64,000 bases of DNA, taken from assembly GCA_032158295.1 (NCBI GenBank), contig CM063243.1, positions 1,860,001-1,924,000 on the forward strand. The letters are read 5' to 3'. The translations under genes and the position numbers were made by a program. This document shows, piece by piece, positions 1-50,004 of the stretch (positions are counted from its first letter, which is position 1; each line of letters starts with the position of its first letter). The notes below the pieces were generated by a model. The model was not told the origin of the DNA. It worked only from the letters and a program-made list of their open reading frames with translations, and searched no databases. Origin of the DNA: Pycnopodia helianthoides. Its lineage: Eukaryota > Echinodermata > Asteroidea > Forcipulatida > Asteriidae.

Positions 1-49
1 TATGGTCTGTGAAGGCTTAATCAACCATGTTTTTAATTTTTTTTCGCAG

Positions 50-3000
50 ATAATGCATTAATCAGTCCTGAGCTTCAGAGAGTATTTGACCGGGTCAGAC
101 AAAGTGCTGATTTTATGCCAGCGTGGCAGATGGAGGTAACAATCCAGACAGTCTGTTTTTGACAGGTTTTGAATGATAGATAAACTATGCAAGCATGCAA
201 TATGATGTATGATATCATGTAGTGAATGCATCTGCCCAGTACACGGTCAACCCTCCTACTGTCTGACTATTCAATATCATCCACTGTGGTTTTGAATGAT
301 AGATAAACTATGCCAGCCTGCAATATGATACCATGTGGTGAATGCATATACACAGTACACAGTCAACCCTCCTACTGTCTGACCATTTAATATCACCCAT
401 GTAAGGTTAATCCTTTACTAGGTCTGATAACATTTAATATTTAATTTAATCACTGAAAAGAAAATATTTGAAAAAAATTACCCTTAGAATTAGTTTGATT
501 TGCTCCATTTCATTGATTGTTTCAGAGAGTCTTAAAGGATGAGTTGGGAGACGGGTGGAGGAGTAAAGTTGCCTCCTTTGAAGACAAACCATTCGCTGCT
601 GCATCAATTGGTCAAGTTCATCTGGCTACAACACATGATGGTACGGAAGTGGCTATGAAGATACAGGTAGGTGTCTAGGGTGGTATGGGTGGCTAGTGGG
701 TGAAGCGCTCGCTCGCCTCTTACCACTGTGGCCCTGGTTTGATTCCCGGCTGGGGTCGTACGTGAGTAGAGTTGTGCATTGGTTCTCTCCTATGCCACGA
801 GGGTTTTTCTATGGGCCCTCTGGTTTCCTCTCCCTGGAAAAATCAAACACTTTTGATCTCTGGTTGTCCTTCATGGTCATATGAGTCGATGTGGCTGGCT
901 GCCAAAGTCTGAATGGTTAGATTGGTGTTCTAAGCTGACTGTGGAATGATCTATTATTTTTTTGTGTTCCTAGTATCCTGGTGTAGGTGAGGGTATCGAC
1001 AGTGATATAAACAACCTGATGGCCATCATGAAGGTCTGGAAGGTTCTTCCTGAAGGTACAATCTTTCTCCTTCTTCATCCTGCTCTTCTTCTTCTTCTTC
1101 CTTTAGAGTGCAGCTTCAAATGGTTGAAGATAAATTCACTGCCAGACGTCCTTATGTCCCTTCTGAAGGACGAAGCAATACTGGTTAAGTGTCTCGCTTA
1201 AGGACACAAGTGTCAAGACCGGGTCTCGAACCCACACTCTGCTGAACAGAAACACCAGAGCTTGGGTTCGGTGCTCTTAATCGCTCGGCCACGACATGCC
1301 ATAGGGTTAGATGGAAAAGTACTTCACAACAAAGTGAAAAATAACATTTTCTGTTGAACTCTTTGGATCTAAAGCTAAACATAGTGAATAAAAAATACCC
1401 CAAAGTTATTGTGTTTTGTGTATCTGGAAATAAAGTAAATTTGAAGAAACCACTGAGCCAACCTGATCCCCTGATCAAGAAATACGATGATTGACATGAT
1501 TGATATTGACATCGCTTTAATGTTCCTCGTTTGTTTGACAAGGTCTTTACGTTGAGAATGCTGTGGATGTCGCTCGTAGAGAGCTAGCTTGGGAAGTGGA
1601 TTATACAAGAGAAGCTGAGTGGAGCCATAAATTCAGGTATATTCAATTCTGGAAGACTAGTACACGATTCAATAGAGAATTCACAAATATTTGAAGAATG
1701 TATGCCATACTCCCTTGACCATTATGCCATGCCGAAGTTTGTAATTTTGTCCATTTATTATGCAATGTCTTCAAATTGGAGTTGAAAGCTCCAAAATACC
1801 AAACAGCTACAGAGCGCCATATGATTGTGTACAAAAAAGTGTTTGAGATTACAGATTACAAATGGCCTTTAAACAAAAGCTTCCTGTTGTGTAAGAATGT
1901 GTGCTTCACACTTGAGTGGTCAAACAATGCAATCACCAGTGGTTGTTTATGTCCAAACAATTCGGCAATGAAAGGGTTAATAAGCAAAAAGATTTGCTGC
2001 AGTTAATCGTTTTACACAGTGATCCTAACCTTTTTCCTTTGCATGACGACTTAGGAACGTACTGAGAGACGACCCCAGCTTTCTGGTCCCGGAGGTCATA
2101 CCGGAGTTATCTACTAAACAGATACTGACGACAGAGTTAGTGGACGGGGTGTCGTTGGACAAGGCTGTGGACTTGGACCAGGAAACTAGAAATGATGTGA
2201 GTGCTCAGAATGTTCTCCTTCGCAACCAATTGGTGTAAAAACATCATTTTATTTGGTTACTCTTTCAGAGTGAAATTTATGAACATCAAAAAAAACCATC
2301 CAATGACCTCACATTTTAAATGTATGGGTCTCAAAGTTTGTGTACGTTGAGTTTTCAGTTCATTTCTGAATTTTCCAGGATACTCAATCTAAAGGGTATT
2401 GATTTTGAAATTTTGACCGACGAAAACATTTCATGTGTGGAATGTACATGGACATTTTATTGCTGACATTCGATGAAGTCATGTTTGAAATTTAGCTCGG
2501 AAAGAATAATCAAACAAAACGATGTTTCACACCATTTTTAACATGAGGGTATGAAGCTTCTAATTTTTTGTTCCACTTTCGTGAAGACTTGATCTATATT
2601 GGGCAATGAGTGCATTACAAAAAACTGAATTTGAACTCATTATTGCCATAGTCCAAAATCATGGTGCTTCTTACTTGGTTGAGTTTATTCAGTCTAGTGC
2701 CTTTTAACCCTCTTGCTGTCTGACCATTCAATACCATTCAAGTGGTTTTGAATGATAGATAAACTATGCCAGCCTGAAATATGATACCATGAGGAATGCA
2801 TGTACACAGTTAGTTCTGTGCACAGTTGTGCCACCGTACACAACCTTGGCAGTCGAATGGTTTCAAATGGTTGGTCAACTCACTAGAAAATGTTGCCAAG
2901 AGTCACTGACAGTAGGAGGGTTAAAGTATATTTCCTTAATTGCTTTGTATTGTTTAAGTTTGTTGTTGTTATTTTTTAATGAATTTTTTAATTGGTTCGA

Positions 3001-4616
3001 TGTTAATTTAGGCGCATATCAATCTTCTGATTTTGATGCCTTTTTGGGGTATTTTGAAATAATACATAAACCATTTGATCTATCTTGATGAAATACTGTT
3101 TGATTTTTCTTGTAGATCTGTAGGAACATCTTGAATCTGTGTCTGAAGGAAGTGTTTGAATGGCAGTTCATGCAGACAGATCCAAACTGGTCCAACTTTT
3201 TGTACAATCAACACACTGGCAAGGTATGTCAATAACTTTTTTTAAATGGAACATGTGTTTTAATCTCTCATTGTGGAAATATTGAATTAATTCCAATCGT
3301 ATTTGTGTATTTAATTCACAGTTGGCCTTATTAGACTTTGGAGCTTCGAGAGAGTTTCCCAAATCATTTGTTGATGATTATATCAAGGTGAGATTAGTGA
3401 GAAATAAATGTACAATGTACATTTACATGTAAATGATAGATATAACAGTGTGTCCAAATTTAAAACAGGGTGACCAAAAGACACCCAGACACCCCTCTGG
3501 CTAACACTATGCTCCCCAAGTGTGTTTAGAATGGGAGATGTTGAGGAGCATGGTGTTTGTAGAGCGAACCCGTCTTGTAGAATCACTTCGCTGTATTGAA
3601 TCCTGGATGTATCTCGGAGATGTTTCATGTATGGAATGATAGCTGAGGAGTAGATCCTTGAAATGTATGCGTTCTTGGATAGTTATGAACTCTTATTCTT
3701 ATAAATGGTTTTCTTGTAGGTGATCAAAGGAGCTTCGTCAGGAAGCAGGGACGACGTCTTAAAGTATTCAAAGCAACTTGGATTTCTCACTGGATACGAG
3801 TCAAAGGTAACTTGACATTTCTTCATCCTGAACCTAGGATCAAAGAACCAGAGTAAAACTTCCAACCAGTCAAAAGTTGTCCTGGCAGAAGAGAAGGCTC
3901 TACACCCTTTTTCTAGGAACATAAAGTAAATTTTTGACCCAGTAACAGAAGGTCCCTAGAAATAAGACAGCTCCTGGTATTATTGTTACATTCTTGTTGC
4001 ATTTTTGCAGCATTCGCAAGCAGACACCAACCCTCAGAAATCTGAGAACTCAGATCCAACTGTTATTGGGTGAATACTTTTTCAAACCATATTACTTCTA
4101 AAGGGAATCCTTTTCTCAAATTAGTTGATACTATCAACAGCTGGAGTGCTTCTCACCAAGTAAGTTTTTGTCTTCATTGATTTTTTGAGAGCTTGCCAAA
4201 GTATGACCCTACCTTTGACATGCGAAGGAAAGAAAACTCGAACGTGCCTCAACGTGCAAATTCGCACAAGACATGCACAGCCTAATGTGACATAATTTCT
4301 CTACTAAGCTTGTTTTTCTCTTGCAATGTATTTGCCTACTTAGGTGATGCAGAAAGCTCATGTAGACGCCGTCATGATCCTCGGGGAGCCATTTTCGCAG
4401 AGTGAGCCTTTTGATTTCGCAAAACAAGACACGACTAGACGCATTCAGTCCATCCTCCCAGTGATGCTCAATCACAGACTAGCTCCGCCCCCCGAGGAGA
4501 GCTACTCACTACACAGAAAGATGTCCGGCGCTTTCCTGCTGTGTACAAAGCTAGGAGCCAAGATCCAGTGCAAGGAGCTCTTTGATGTTATCTACTCCAA
4601 GTATCAGTTTGATTGA
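50..4616 (+). CDS. COQ8: COQ8 (ADCK3/ADCK4-type) atypical kinase, 3' part, nine exons
   Basis: Partial gene; the 5' exons, including the KxGQ region, lie before the window. Coding exons are 50-135, 526-666, 974-1055, 1543-1636, 2055-2196, 3116-3223, 3322-3387, 3720-3806 and 4344-4616 (stop TGA). All junctions are GT-AG with matching phases, giving about 359 residues. Seen directly: the family's alanine-rich loop in [10 protein letters not shown] (exon 2), the VAIK-type lysine in EVAMKIQ, the catalytic-loop match DPNWSNF (exon 6), the metal-binding DFG in LLDFGAS (exon 7), and a C-terminus with [13 protein letters not shown] (exon 9), all in COQ8A/B order. Family knowledge: COQ8 is a UbiB-family ATPase of the mitochondrial inner membrane, matrix side, that supports the coenzyme Q biosynthetic complex. 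The A and B paralogues cannot be told apart here; an invertebrate would be expected to have one pre-duplication COQ8. Confidence 0.95.
160..395. mobile_element. Inverted-repeat MITE, two partial copies in tandem
   Basis: Intron repeat. Two head-to-tail segments each contain the string GATAGATAAACTATGC and end at CAACCCTCCTACTGTCTGAC. The same family is complete at 2703-2926 and 59938-60165, where CCCTCCTACTGTC-type ends form terminal inverted repeats. Confidence 0.65.
688..905 (+). mobile_element. tRNA-derived SINE, family C
   Basis: Starts with a tRNA-like head (GGGTGGCTAGTGGGTGAAGC, then CCCTGGTTTGATTCCC as B-box) and continues into a body that mentions TTGGTTCTCTCCTATGCCA. Other copies are at 11087-11402, 14392-14725, 28535-28775, 29185-29362 and 58133-58432. 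It fills COQ8 intron 2 of this window. Confidence 0.75.
1140..1303 (-). mobile_element. tRNA-Leu/Ser-like SINE, family A
   Basis: On the minus strand the head reads GTCGTGGCCGAGCG (A-box) followed by GGGTTCGAGACCC (B-box), with a long variable-arm spacing like a class II tRNA. The tail carries ACTTGTGTCCTTAAGC. It lacks a paired acceptor stem, so it is a SINE and not a working tRNA gene. Family A has about twelve copies in the window. Confidence 0.75.
1637..2054. other. COQ8 intron, mostly unassigned
   Basis: No gene seen. A short part around 1922-1980 (GTCCAAACAATTCGG and neighbouring AAAGGGTTAA) recurs near 49222-49255, so at least the end of the intron is a dispersed repeat. The rest is AT-rich and unassigned. 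Confidence 0.5.
2703..2926. mobile_element. Complete MITE with terminal inverted repeats
   Basis: About 224 bp bounded by TAACCCTCTTGCTGTCTGAC at the left and the inverted GACAGTAGGAGGGTTA at the right. It is non-coding and lies inside a COQ8 intron. An oppositely oriented near-identical copy is at 59938-60165; partial copies lie at 160-395, 19240-19505, 20708-20858 and 29365-29560. The remaining part of this 919-bp intron shows no recognisable feature. Confidence 0.75.
4078..4195. mobile_element. Fragment of a TTAA-type MITE
   Basis: Contains GATACTATCAACAGCTGGAG and CTTCTCACCAAGTAAGTTTT, a segment also present near 15360, 52110 and 58870 inside fuller elements. Its ends are eroded. Confidence 0.5.
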
Positions 4617-5740
4617 AGATGGAATATTGCCGTCAGACACTCGATGCTTATAGACCCAAGTCCTCATCGGTCAATAGATCTCTTGCATAGACCGCCATCA
4701 TGGAGGTCAAAATATTTAATCAGTTCGTTGTGTTTTAGCCCAAAACAAACATATAAATTTTTGCAAAGTGGCTTTGGCGAATGAGGAACTTTGTTTATCA
4801 CCATACAAACAGTGGTGTGTTTACGACTCATAAAGGTGAACTTTGACCTCTACGCTCTTTACAATTTTTGAATTTTAGAATGAACCAAGCAATGGTTTTG
4901 TACATTACTGAATTTTATGTTTTTGTAACTTTACCCCCGAAAACCCCATTTATTTTCAAGAATTGATAACTTATACATGAAGTCTGTGGTCAAGATTTGT
5001 TCATTAAAGCCTTGGGTAATTTATTCTTACCCTTTAATTATGAAAATAATTGAAAACAAAACAACTGTTGAAAAATTGATGTAAACTGAATGAATACCTT
5101 AGTGATGTCAGTAAAGGTATTATGCAGGATTGGTAGAGCTGACAAAATAGTCGCAGTGTTCATGTTTTGTGCAATCAACCATATACATGCAATAACAAAC
5201 CTTTGAAAATTTGGGCTTAATCCGTTGCGCGAGTCACAAGAAAATAGTGAAAAACCATGCACAATTTTCAGCTTGTAAACACATTGTCACAACCAAAAGC
5301 AGCTGTTGCATCTTTTAAAGTTTTTTTTTAATACAGTTTTCTCGAAGAGGGAAATATTTCACATAATTTTTTTTCTCATGTAAACTTTAGAACTTTGTAA
5401 GCTTTCAGACTAAAATTAAACAATGTTTATTAACCTTACCAATCTATCAGTTGAAATACATCAAAAAGTTGAGGAAACTTTTGGGTTGGTTGTGGTTGAA
5501 TGCCATGTGTTAATGTCTCATTGACAATCCAGTTCAGTGAAAGAGATACCAAAGAGTCATACAGATGTACATGTACAGTGCCTTGATCTAGATACTGCGT
5601 CAGATTTTACTCATTTATTGTGTGTAGATTGTACTATTATACTGTATCTCGCTGTAGTGTTCACTAGTACTCAATACAAGCCATCAATAGTGAATGTTAG
5701 ATTATTCTTTATGTAAATAAATGTAATTCTGAATAAAATA
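4617..5740 (+). other. Probable COQ8 3' untranslated region
   Basis: About 1.1 kb of AT-rich DNA after the COQ8 stop with no open frame of interest, ending in two poly(A) signals. It includes a repeat-derived part at about 5112-5316 carrying the inverted MITE core (AATAACAAACCTTTGAAAAT, then CACAAGAAAATAGTGAAAAA). Confidence 0.5.
5716..5737 (+). terminator. COQ8 poly(A) signals
   Basis: Two AATAAA hexamers at 5716-5721 and 5732-5737, the first well-placed pair after the COQ8 stop codon. Their use is inferred; an earlier ATTAAA near 5003 is an alternative. Confidence 0.5.
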
Positions 5741-5934
5741 GTTTGAAACGGAAATGTAAACAATCTAGAATTGTGTGAAATGACTTCCTGGTGTTTCATC
5801 ATAGAGTCTCGATTTCTTTACCATGCATTTATTACTTTCAATGGTCTTAGACAAGGCTAAATAAACGAGAGTGGGTTTAGTGTCCAAGTTTTTAAGAACT
5901 CCTAAGACTGAGGTATGGTTGCAGCCTTCAAATA

Positions 5935-6103
5935 TGTCTCGGGCCTGGAATTAAATAGAAGCCATGGCCTCTGTTGCCCTGGTTTTTGCCCTGTTGCCCC
6001 TTCAAAAGTTTCCTTTTTTTTTTTAGCTTCAAGACTTTCCGATGGAAGTGCCCTTTGCAAAAACAAAAAAGGGCCTTTCAAAGATGAAACTCCAGGCCTC
6101 CAA
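5935..6103. repeat. Dispersed repeat between COQ8 and POP7
   Basis: Contains GGAAGTGCCCTTTGCAAAAA and GCCATGGCCTCTGTTGCCCT. The same unit occurs inverted at about 57595-57765 (TTTTGCAAAGGGCACTTCCA). It has no gene and no clear ends. Confidence 0.6.
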
Positions 6104-6201
6104 TAGTTTTACTATCACTTACAAAGTCTGATTTATACCACCTTTCCATCTAGATTTTCATGATGGCAGTTACTGGGTAGATTTTGTTCAGTACAAAATC
6201 T

Positions 6202-6328
6202 TTTATTTACAAAGAAATTTCAACATATGATTTTCACAATACGGTTTATGGCAGTCAAGGCATGAATTCTGTGAGCAGAAAAAATTTACACTTTGAGAAG
6301 TTCACAGATATTGAGAAAACAGTTTATT
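6202..6328 (-). terminator. Candidate POP7 poly(A) signals
   Basis: On the minus strand AATAAA occurs at 6323-6328 and at 6202-6207, about 0.4-0.5 kb after the POP7 stop. Which one is used cannot be told. Confidence 0.4.
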
Positions 6329-6720
6329 CTTAATGCAGAAGTTTGGTTGCAAACTCGGTACGATGATGACATTTAAAGTTGACAGAGACTCGTGACCCAT
6401 CTGCCATCTTGATTTGTTATGTTCCAGCGAATACAATCAGCGCTCCTGATGATCATGCCCTTCAGTAACATCATGGCATCACTGATGTTTAAACAAGTGA
6501 TTGTCAGCTCACAATGATAAGCGTCAACTGAGGGATTTTTTTTTGCAAAAACCTGCTGTGTGTTTATAATTCTATTTGTAATATCATCGCATCCCTGATG
6601 CTGTGTGGGATGGGGTTAGGGTCGAGAAGCGGAGGGCGTCCAGCGTATTGCCACTGTTTAATATGGGGCTGTCTTGGCCAATCCTTCATGCAACAGTAAT
6701 CAATGTCATGATGAATATGT

Positions 6721-7175
6721 TTATTTGGAGGGCGCTTCAAGTCCTTCAGTTCTTGATATCTTGATATGGATGGCTGAACTATTCCTGTCTCTCGTTTCTG
6801 GTCTGCGTCGTCTCCTGTAGGCTCCAGATCATCCGTTAGTTCAACTGTGGACGTATGAACGGACATCTGAAATGTACCAAGGTTTGACTTCTGCAGCTGG
6901 AGAGCAAGGTTAACTGCGCGATTGACAGCGGCTCCAAGTCCGTGGATGTGAATCTCATTTATGCCCGTGTCCAACAATTTATGACATCGTGCCTCCTGAG
7001 CCCTGAAATCCGTCTTAGTGGACACGTAAATGTCATTTTTACGCTTAGGTAGACGGCGAGGAAGTCTCTTTCTCAGTGTGAATTCTGTTGGATCGATCTT
7101 TGGGATGCTTCTGCTGCTGTTGTTGGGATTTGAAGTTGAGATCGCCACATTTTTTTCTTCCATGGGCGTCGCCAT
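6721..7175 (-). CDS. POP7: RNase P/MRP subunit RPP20 (POP7), intronless, with an apparent frameshift
   Basis: Alba-family protein of the RNase P and RNase MRP complexes (tRNA 5' maturation, pre-rRNA processing), nucleolar in other animals. The ATG at 7173-7175 sits in a good context (AAGATGG). The N-terminal frame matches RPP20 strongly: DPTEFTLRKRLPRRLPKRKN, then NDIYVSTKTDFRAQ, IHIHGLGAAVNRAVNLALQL and TSTVELTDDLEP. After about residue 130 the conserved RPP20 ending (RNSSAIHIKISR) appears in the -1 frame and stops at 6721-6723. Without the shift the frame runs on to 6564 with a tail unlike the family. The 455-nt span is one base short of 152 codons, fitting a single missing base between about 6785 and 6820. 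The result would be about 151 residues, close to human POP7 (140). A sequencing error, an allele or ribosomal slippage could all explain it. Confidence 0.88.
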
Positions 7176-7476
7176 CTTGAAAATATTTTAAACCTCGATC
7201 CCTAATTTTTCTCTCATTCGTTAAGGCATAGATTGAAAATAGTGATCTGTAATAAAGGTTGAGTAAAATTTGTCAATCTCAAACCCAAACTTTACTTGGC
7301 AGCAAAAGAACACACTTTGAAATTGGCACCATACTATTTGACAGAACTCATGCACTTGTTGTCATTTTCAACTTTGTAACCAAAATGTGACAGAACATTA
7401 TGGAACGTTGCGTACTTCTGGGTTTAAAAAAATCACAGAAAATTGCTTTCTGTCGCCATGTTGTAAATCTTCCACA
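7176..7476. promoter_or_regulatory. Shared divergent promoter and 5' UTRs of POP7 and EIF2AK4
   Basis: Only 301 bp separate the two start codons, which point away from each other, so both promoters and 5' leaders must fit here or in upstream non-coding exons. No clear TATA box in a consistent position was seen. The EIF2AK4 frame is open upstream of its ATG back to 7387 but has no earlier ATG, so the start at 7477 is the first possible one. Confidence 0.6.
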
Positions 7477-46444
<38,968 letters not shown>

Positions 46445-46924
46445 TCCGGATGTGCGAATCGAGAAAATCCAACCCAACTTCTTAAAGAAATCCTCCAAAA
46501 GAGCAAAGTTGTTATTTTCTGAGTCTTCATGAATGAATTTAAAGATGGAAGACGTCATATTATGTATTTAGGATTACACGCAAGGAAGTTGAGGAGTTAA
46601 TCCCATCATCAACATCCATCTGGATTTAAGGAATCAATCTCGGCAAAGTAAAAGCATCAGAAAGGGATTTCAAACGCTGCTGCGATCTGCGCGGCCGCGT
46701 CTCGATGTCTCATTTAGGACATTTCTGTTACCCAGGGTATGCCCCAATAGTTCCCATGTGGGCTCTGCGTACATTTACTACATGTTGATGTTTATACCGG
46801 CGCTTGCATAATTTACCATGTTTTGACATGGTAAATTCGATTCAAACATTAACGACATGACGTCGTATTAATCCCGAGGAGTGTGTTGCCCAGCGACAGG
46901 GGCGCGTGGGCGCACTACGGTACC

Positions 46925-47190
46925 AGTGTCGTCGTCACAATAATCTTGGTTGCGCCAATTTGGGAGTCGATGCCCCCGTGTGTGTTATACAGTATAGTGC
47001 AAATCTTAGGCACCCTTTGGTACCAGCGTCCTTCATATTGACCCAATTCATCACTTGCATCACAATAATCTTGGTTGTGCCATTTTGGGAGTCAATGCCC
47101 CCCTGTGTGTTATACAGTCTAGTGTGAATCTAAGGCGACGCGGCGTTTACACGCTTACCGGTTGCCCTCCAAAATGGTGAGCGTGGCTCA
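46925..47190. repeat. Two tandem copies of a dispersed unit in the 3' flank of EIF2AK4
   Basis: CACAATAATCTTGGTTGCGC and CACAATAATCTTGGTTGTGC, each followed by a GGGAGT..ATGCCCCC segment and GTGTGTTATACAGT. The third copy is 30168-30330. Confidence 0.75.
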
Positions 47191-47194
47191 GTCG

Positions 47195-47900
47195 TTGTGT
47201 TTAACATGTGTACAAGAGGTCAATAGTGTCACTTAATTGAGTTTCAAGTAGGAACCATTGGCAACAAGTAAACATAGGAGGAGCTTTTCTTCCATGTTTG
47301 CATGGCCATTAAAACTATCATTTTGTAGATGGCTAACAACCAGTAAGGGCATCAGATCTGTTAATATTTTTTTTTGGGGGGGGGGGGAGGAGGGGCAAAC
47401 TTAAATTTAAGGGGGGCAAATATTGATCTCTAGTGTTATTTTGTACTGCTGAAAAAAGCATTGGCTTATCACAATGGCGGACATCCACCAGCATTATTCT
47501 TGAGCAGGGTTATGTGAATATACTTGCATTAATGTGAGTGCAATGTAAGAAGTAACTATAACTATAAATAGTACCGGTAGTAAACTTGCGGGTACAACCA
47601 TGTGTAAAATCTCTTTTGTTTGAGTGTTGGCTCTGAGAAGAGCCGGTTTGGTCTCGACGTTTCGAACAGTATACTCTGCTCGTCTTCTGCTCGTCTTTTG
47701 TGAGTGCAATGGTTAGGGATTTAATTCAATTTCGGCCATTGGGGGAAACATTGAGGTGGTACTTGGGGGGCTGGGGGTGGGGGCAAAGAAAGTAATGGGA
47801 GGGGTTGCTTTCACGAAATTTGTTAAACTAGGCATTTGCTGATTTACAGGCCTAATAATTGAGGTGGGAATGGGGGGGGGGAGAATTTGGGGAGGGGGGG
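47195..47900. other. Intergenic stretch with G-rich tracts
   Basis: No gene seen. G-runs occur at 47375-47393 and 47870-47900 (GGGGGGGGGAGAATTTGGGG). A damaged hammerhead-like motif lies at 47645-47690 on the minus strand, with GAAACGTCGAGACC intact but CTGA changed to CAGA. Confidence 0.5.
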
Positions 47901-47914
47901 CAAAGAAAGTAACT

Positions 47915-48232
47915 GGGGTTAATGATGCTTGCTACCATTACCATCTTCAGATAAAAATGACACTACTTTCATTATCAAAGTATGATCAAGCCGTTATTAT
48001 GGACAACATATCCTTGTAAAGATGAGTCATGGCTTGATGTCTGGACTGATGGAAGGACAAAGCCAAGATGGTGTAATTGAAGTATGGGGGTTCTACAACC
48101 GGCAAAACTGGGTTTCAAAGACACCCTCTGTATCCCTCTGTATGAGACGGAAGGTGAGAAAGTCTTCATCAGTCCAAGAAGAATGAATTACTGAGATTTG
48201 TCTTTGAAAAAGATGAGGTTTATAGTCGAAAT
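47915..48232. repeat. Dispersed repeat, pair with 38094-38445
   Basis: Starts GGTTAATGATGCTTGCTACC and keeps GATGAGTCATGGCTTGATGT through AGTCCAAGAAGAATGAATTA. Confidence 0.8.
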
Positions 48233-48507
48233 GTGTGTTAATTAGTCTGCAGGTGCCAGTATAAATGCTGCAGGAAGCTCTGCATTAATTCGTAATGGTC
48301 TTTTCCACCATCGGTGACGGTGTACTTTGGACCCACTTAATGATATACATAGCTGGTGCTTAAAAGCAGTCCCTACACTGTTTGCAAGTGTTTCATCACC
48401 ATTGAACTACTTAACATGGCCAAAAGTTTGACGGTGCTTACAAGATAGATATTGTTGTGTGATTTTTTAGGTTGGAACTGTACTTGTGGGGTGCCTTGAC
48501 ACTTGGG

Positions 48508-48852
48508 GTGTCGTGGCCGAGCGGATAAGAACACCGAACTCGAGCTCTGGTGTTTCTGTTCAGCAGAGTGTGGGTTCGAGTCCCTGGTGTCCCTGAGCAT
48601 GACACTTAACTATGATTGTTTCTCTCCACCCAGGGTTAAATGGGTACCTGTGAGGGCAGAGATGGTTCTTGTGATTGATTTAGCTTAGTAGCGCATACTT
48701 GTTGCACAGGCTGTATACTCCCCAGGGAGCTGAGATGGTTTAAGGAATGAAATAATGGCCCAGTGACCAGGGGTAATATTATGTAAAGCGCATTGAGAGT
48801 TCTTGCAGAACTGAAATGCGCTCTATAAGAGCGTGATATTATTATTATTATT
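48508..48852 (+). mobile_element. SINE, family A, full length
   Basis: GTGTCGTGGCCGAGCGGATA and GTGTGGGTTCGAGTCC, then a tail GTAAAGCGCATTGAGAGTTC and (TTA)n. Confidence 0.85.
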
Positions 48853-49027
48853 GACATTGTGGGGTTAACCCCACTATGCTTCTAACAGGAAAGATCACAG
48901 GAAAGGGACAATAGAAAACACATGGGGAAATCCCACAATGTCGCTCTACTAAACGGCATAGATCATAATATGGACATGCAAAGACACGGTGCACTGGTGG
49001 GCACCATCTGTACAGCGCTGGCCCGCA

Positions 49028-49345
49028 TTTGCTCAGCAAAAAATCGGCAGGATACCAGTCAGAGATGTTGCATTGTATAATGGTCTTTTGGCTGGTAACC
49101 TGATTCTGGTGAGCTGATTTTTGGGGGGGTGCTTATAAGCAGCCTTATGAAAGTGGGCCCCCTGATGCGATGATGAGGTCATGTAGTTTGTGGGCAATGC
49201 CATAGAAAATGAGCAGCACTCACTGTCCAAACAATTCGGTGACAAAAGGGTTAAGTAGCGTAATGAAAGTGGGCCGTAATGTGGTGATAAGGTCATGTAG
49301 TTTGGGGGCATTGTCACAGAAAATGAGAAGCACTCTCATTTTGTG
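49028..49345. repeat. Half GGGCCC-type MITE followed by a tandem duplication
   Basis: 49028-49162 is the left-truncated MITE ending GTGGGCCCC. It is followed by two copies (period about 112 bp) of GGTCATGTAGTTTG..GGCA and CAGAAAATGAGAAGCACT. Confidence 0.6.
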
Positions 49346-50004
49346 TCACCTTAGCGCTGAGGGAATAACCCATAAAGAGCTGATAGTTTGGCATTTGAAA
49401 TCCAATACAGCTTGAGACTTTGTACTCTAAATCGATTTAAATTGTATAATTGTTTGACGACGCCAACAATTAATACATTTATCAGCATGCAAAGAAGGAC
49501 CATATGCTGTCAGGTCGTGTATAATGGGGCAGCATTCAGAGAAAGAGTGGTTTCTCATTTCCACATTTCCTTGCACACGGTGGGAATAACTTAAAAAACG
49601 GATATATATTGACATTTTGATGAAAGCGTAATTCTGGCCTCGAAGCTCTAATTGGTAGACGCCTACGATTCTCATTAGAAACAATTGTTACATTATAACC
49701 AGAAAAACACCATACTCTGATTGGTTTTACAGTCGGTTATTATATATACCTCAAGCAATCAAGAAATTAAAGTCCATTACCCGCACCTTAAACCATTTTC
49801 CCAGGGGAATAAAACTTGTATGGCGTGGACTGATGACAGGCTTATAAGAGATCAACAACTCCTCGTCATTACATTCGGAAATGTATTAAATGCAGCTTTT
49901 ACAGAAATCCTATGCGTGACTGAAAAAAGAATTGTGCCTGCATGCTGGAAGAGTAAATCCATTTCTGTTTTAAGGGATGATATCTCGTTGGATTTAAAAG
50001 GGAT

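Noticed and set aside
6564..6720. C-terminal extension of the POP7 open frame
   Set aside because: Unlike RPP20 in any animal, whereas the -1 frame gives the conserved ending and an earlier stop.
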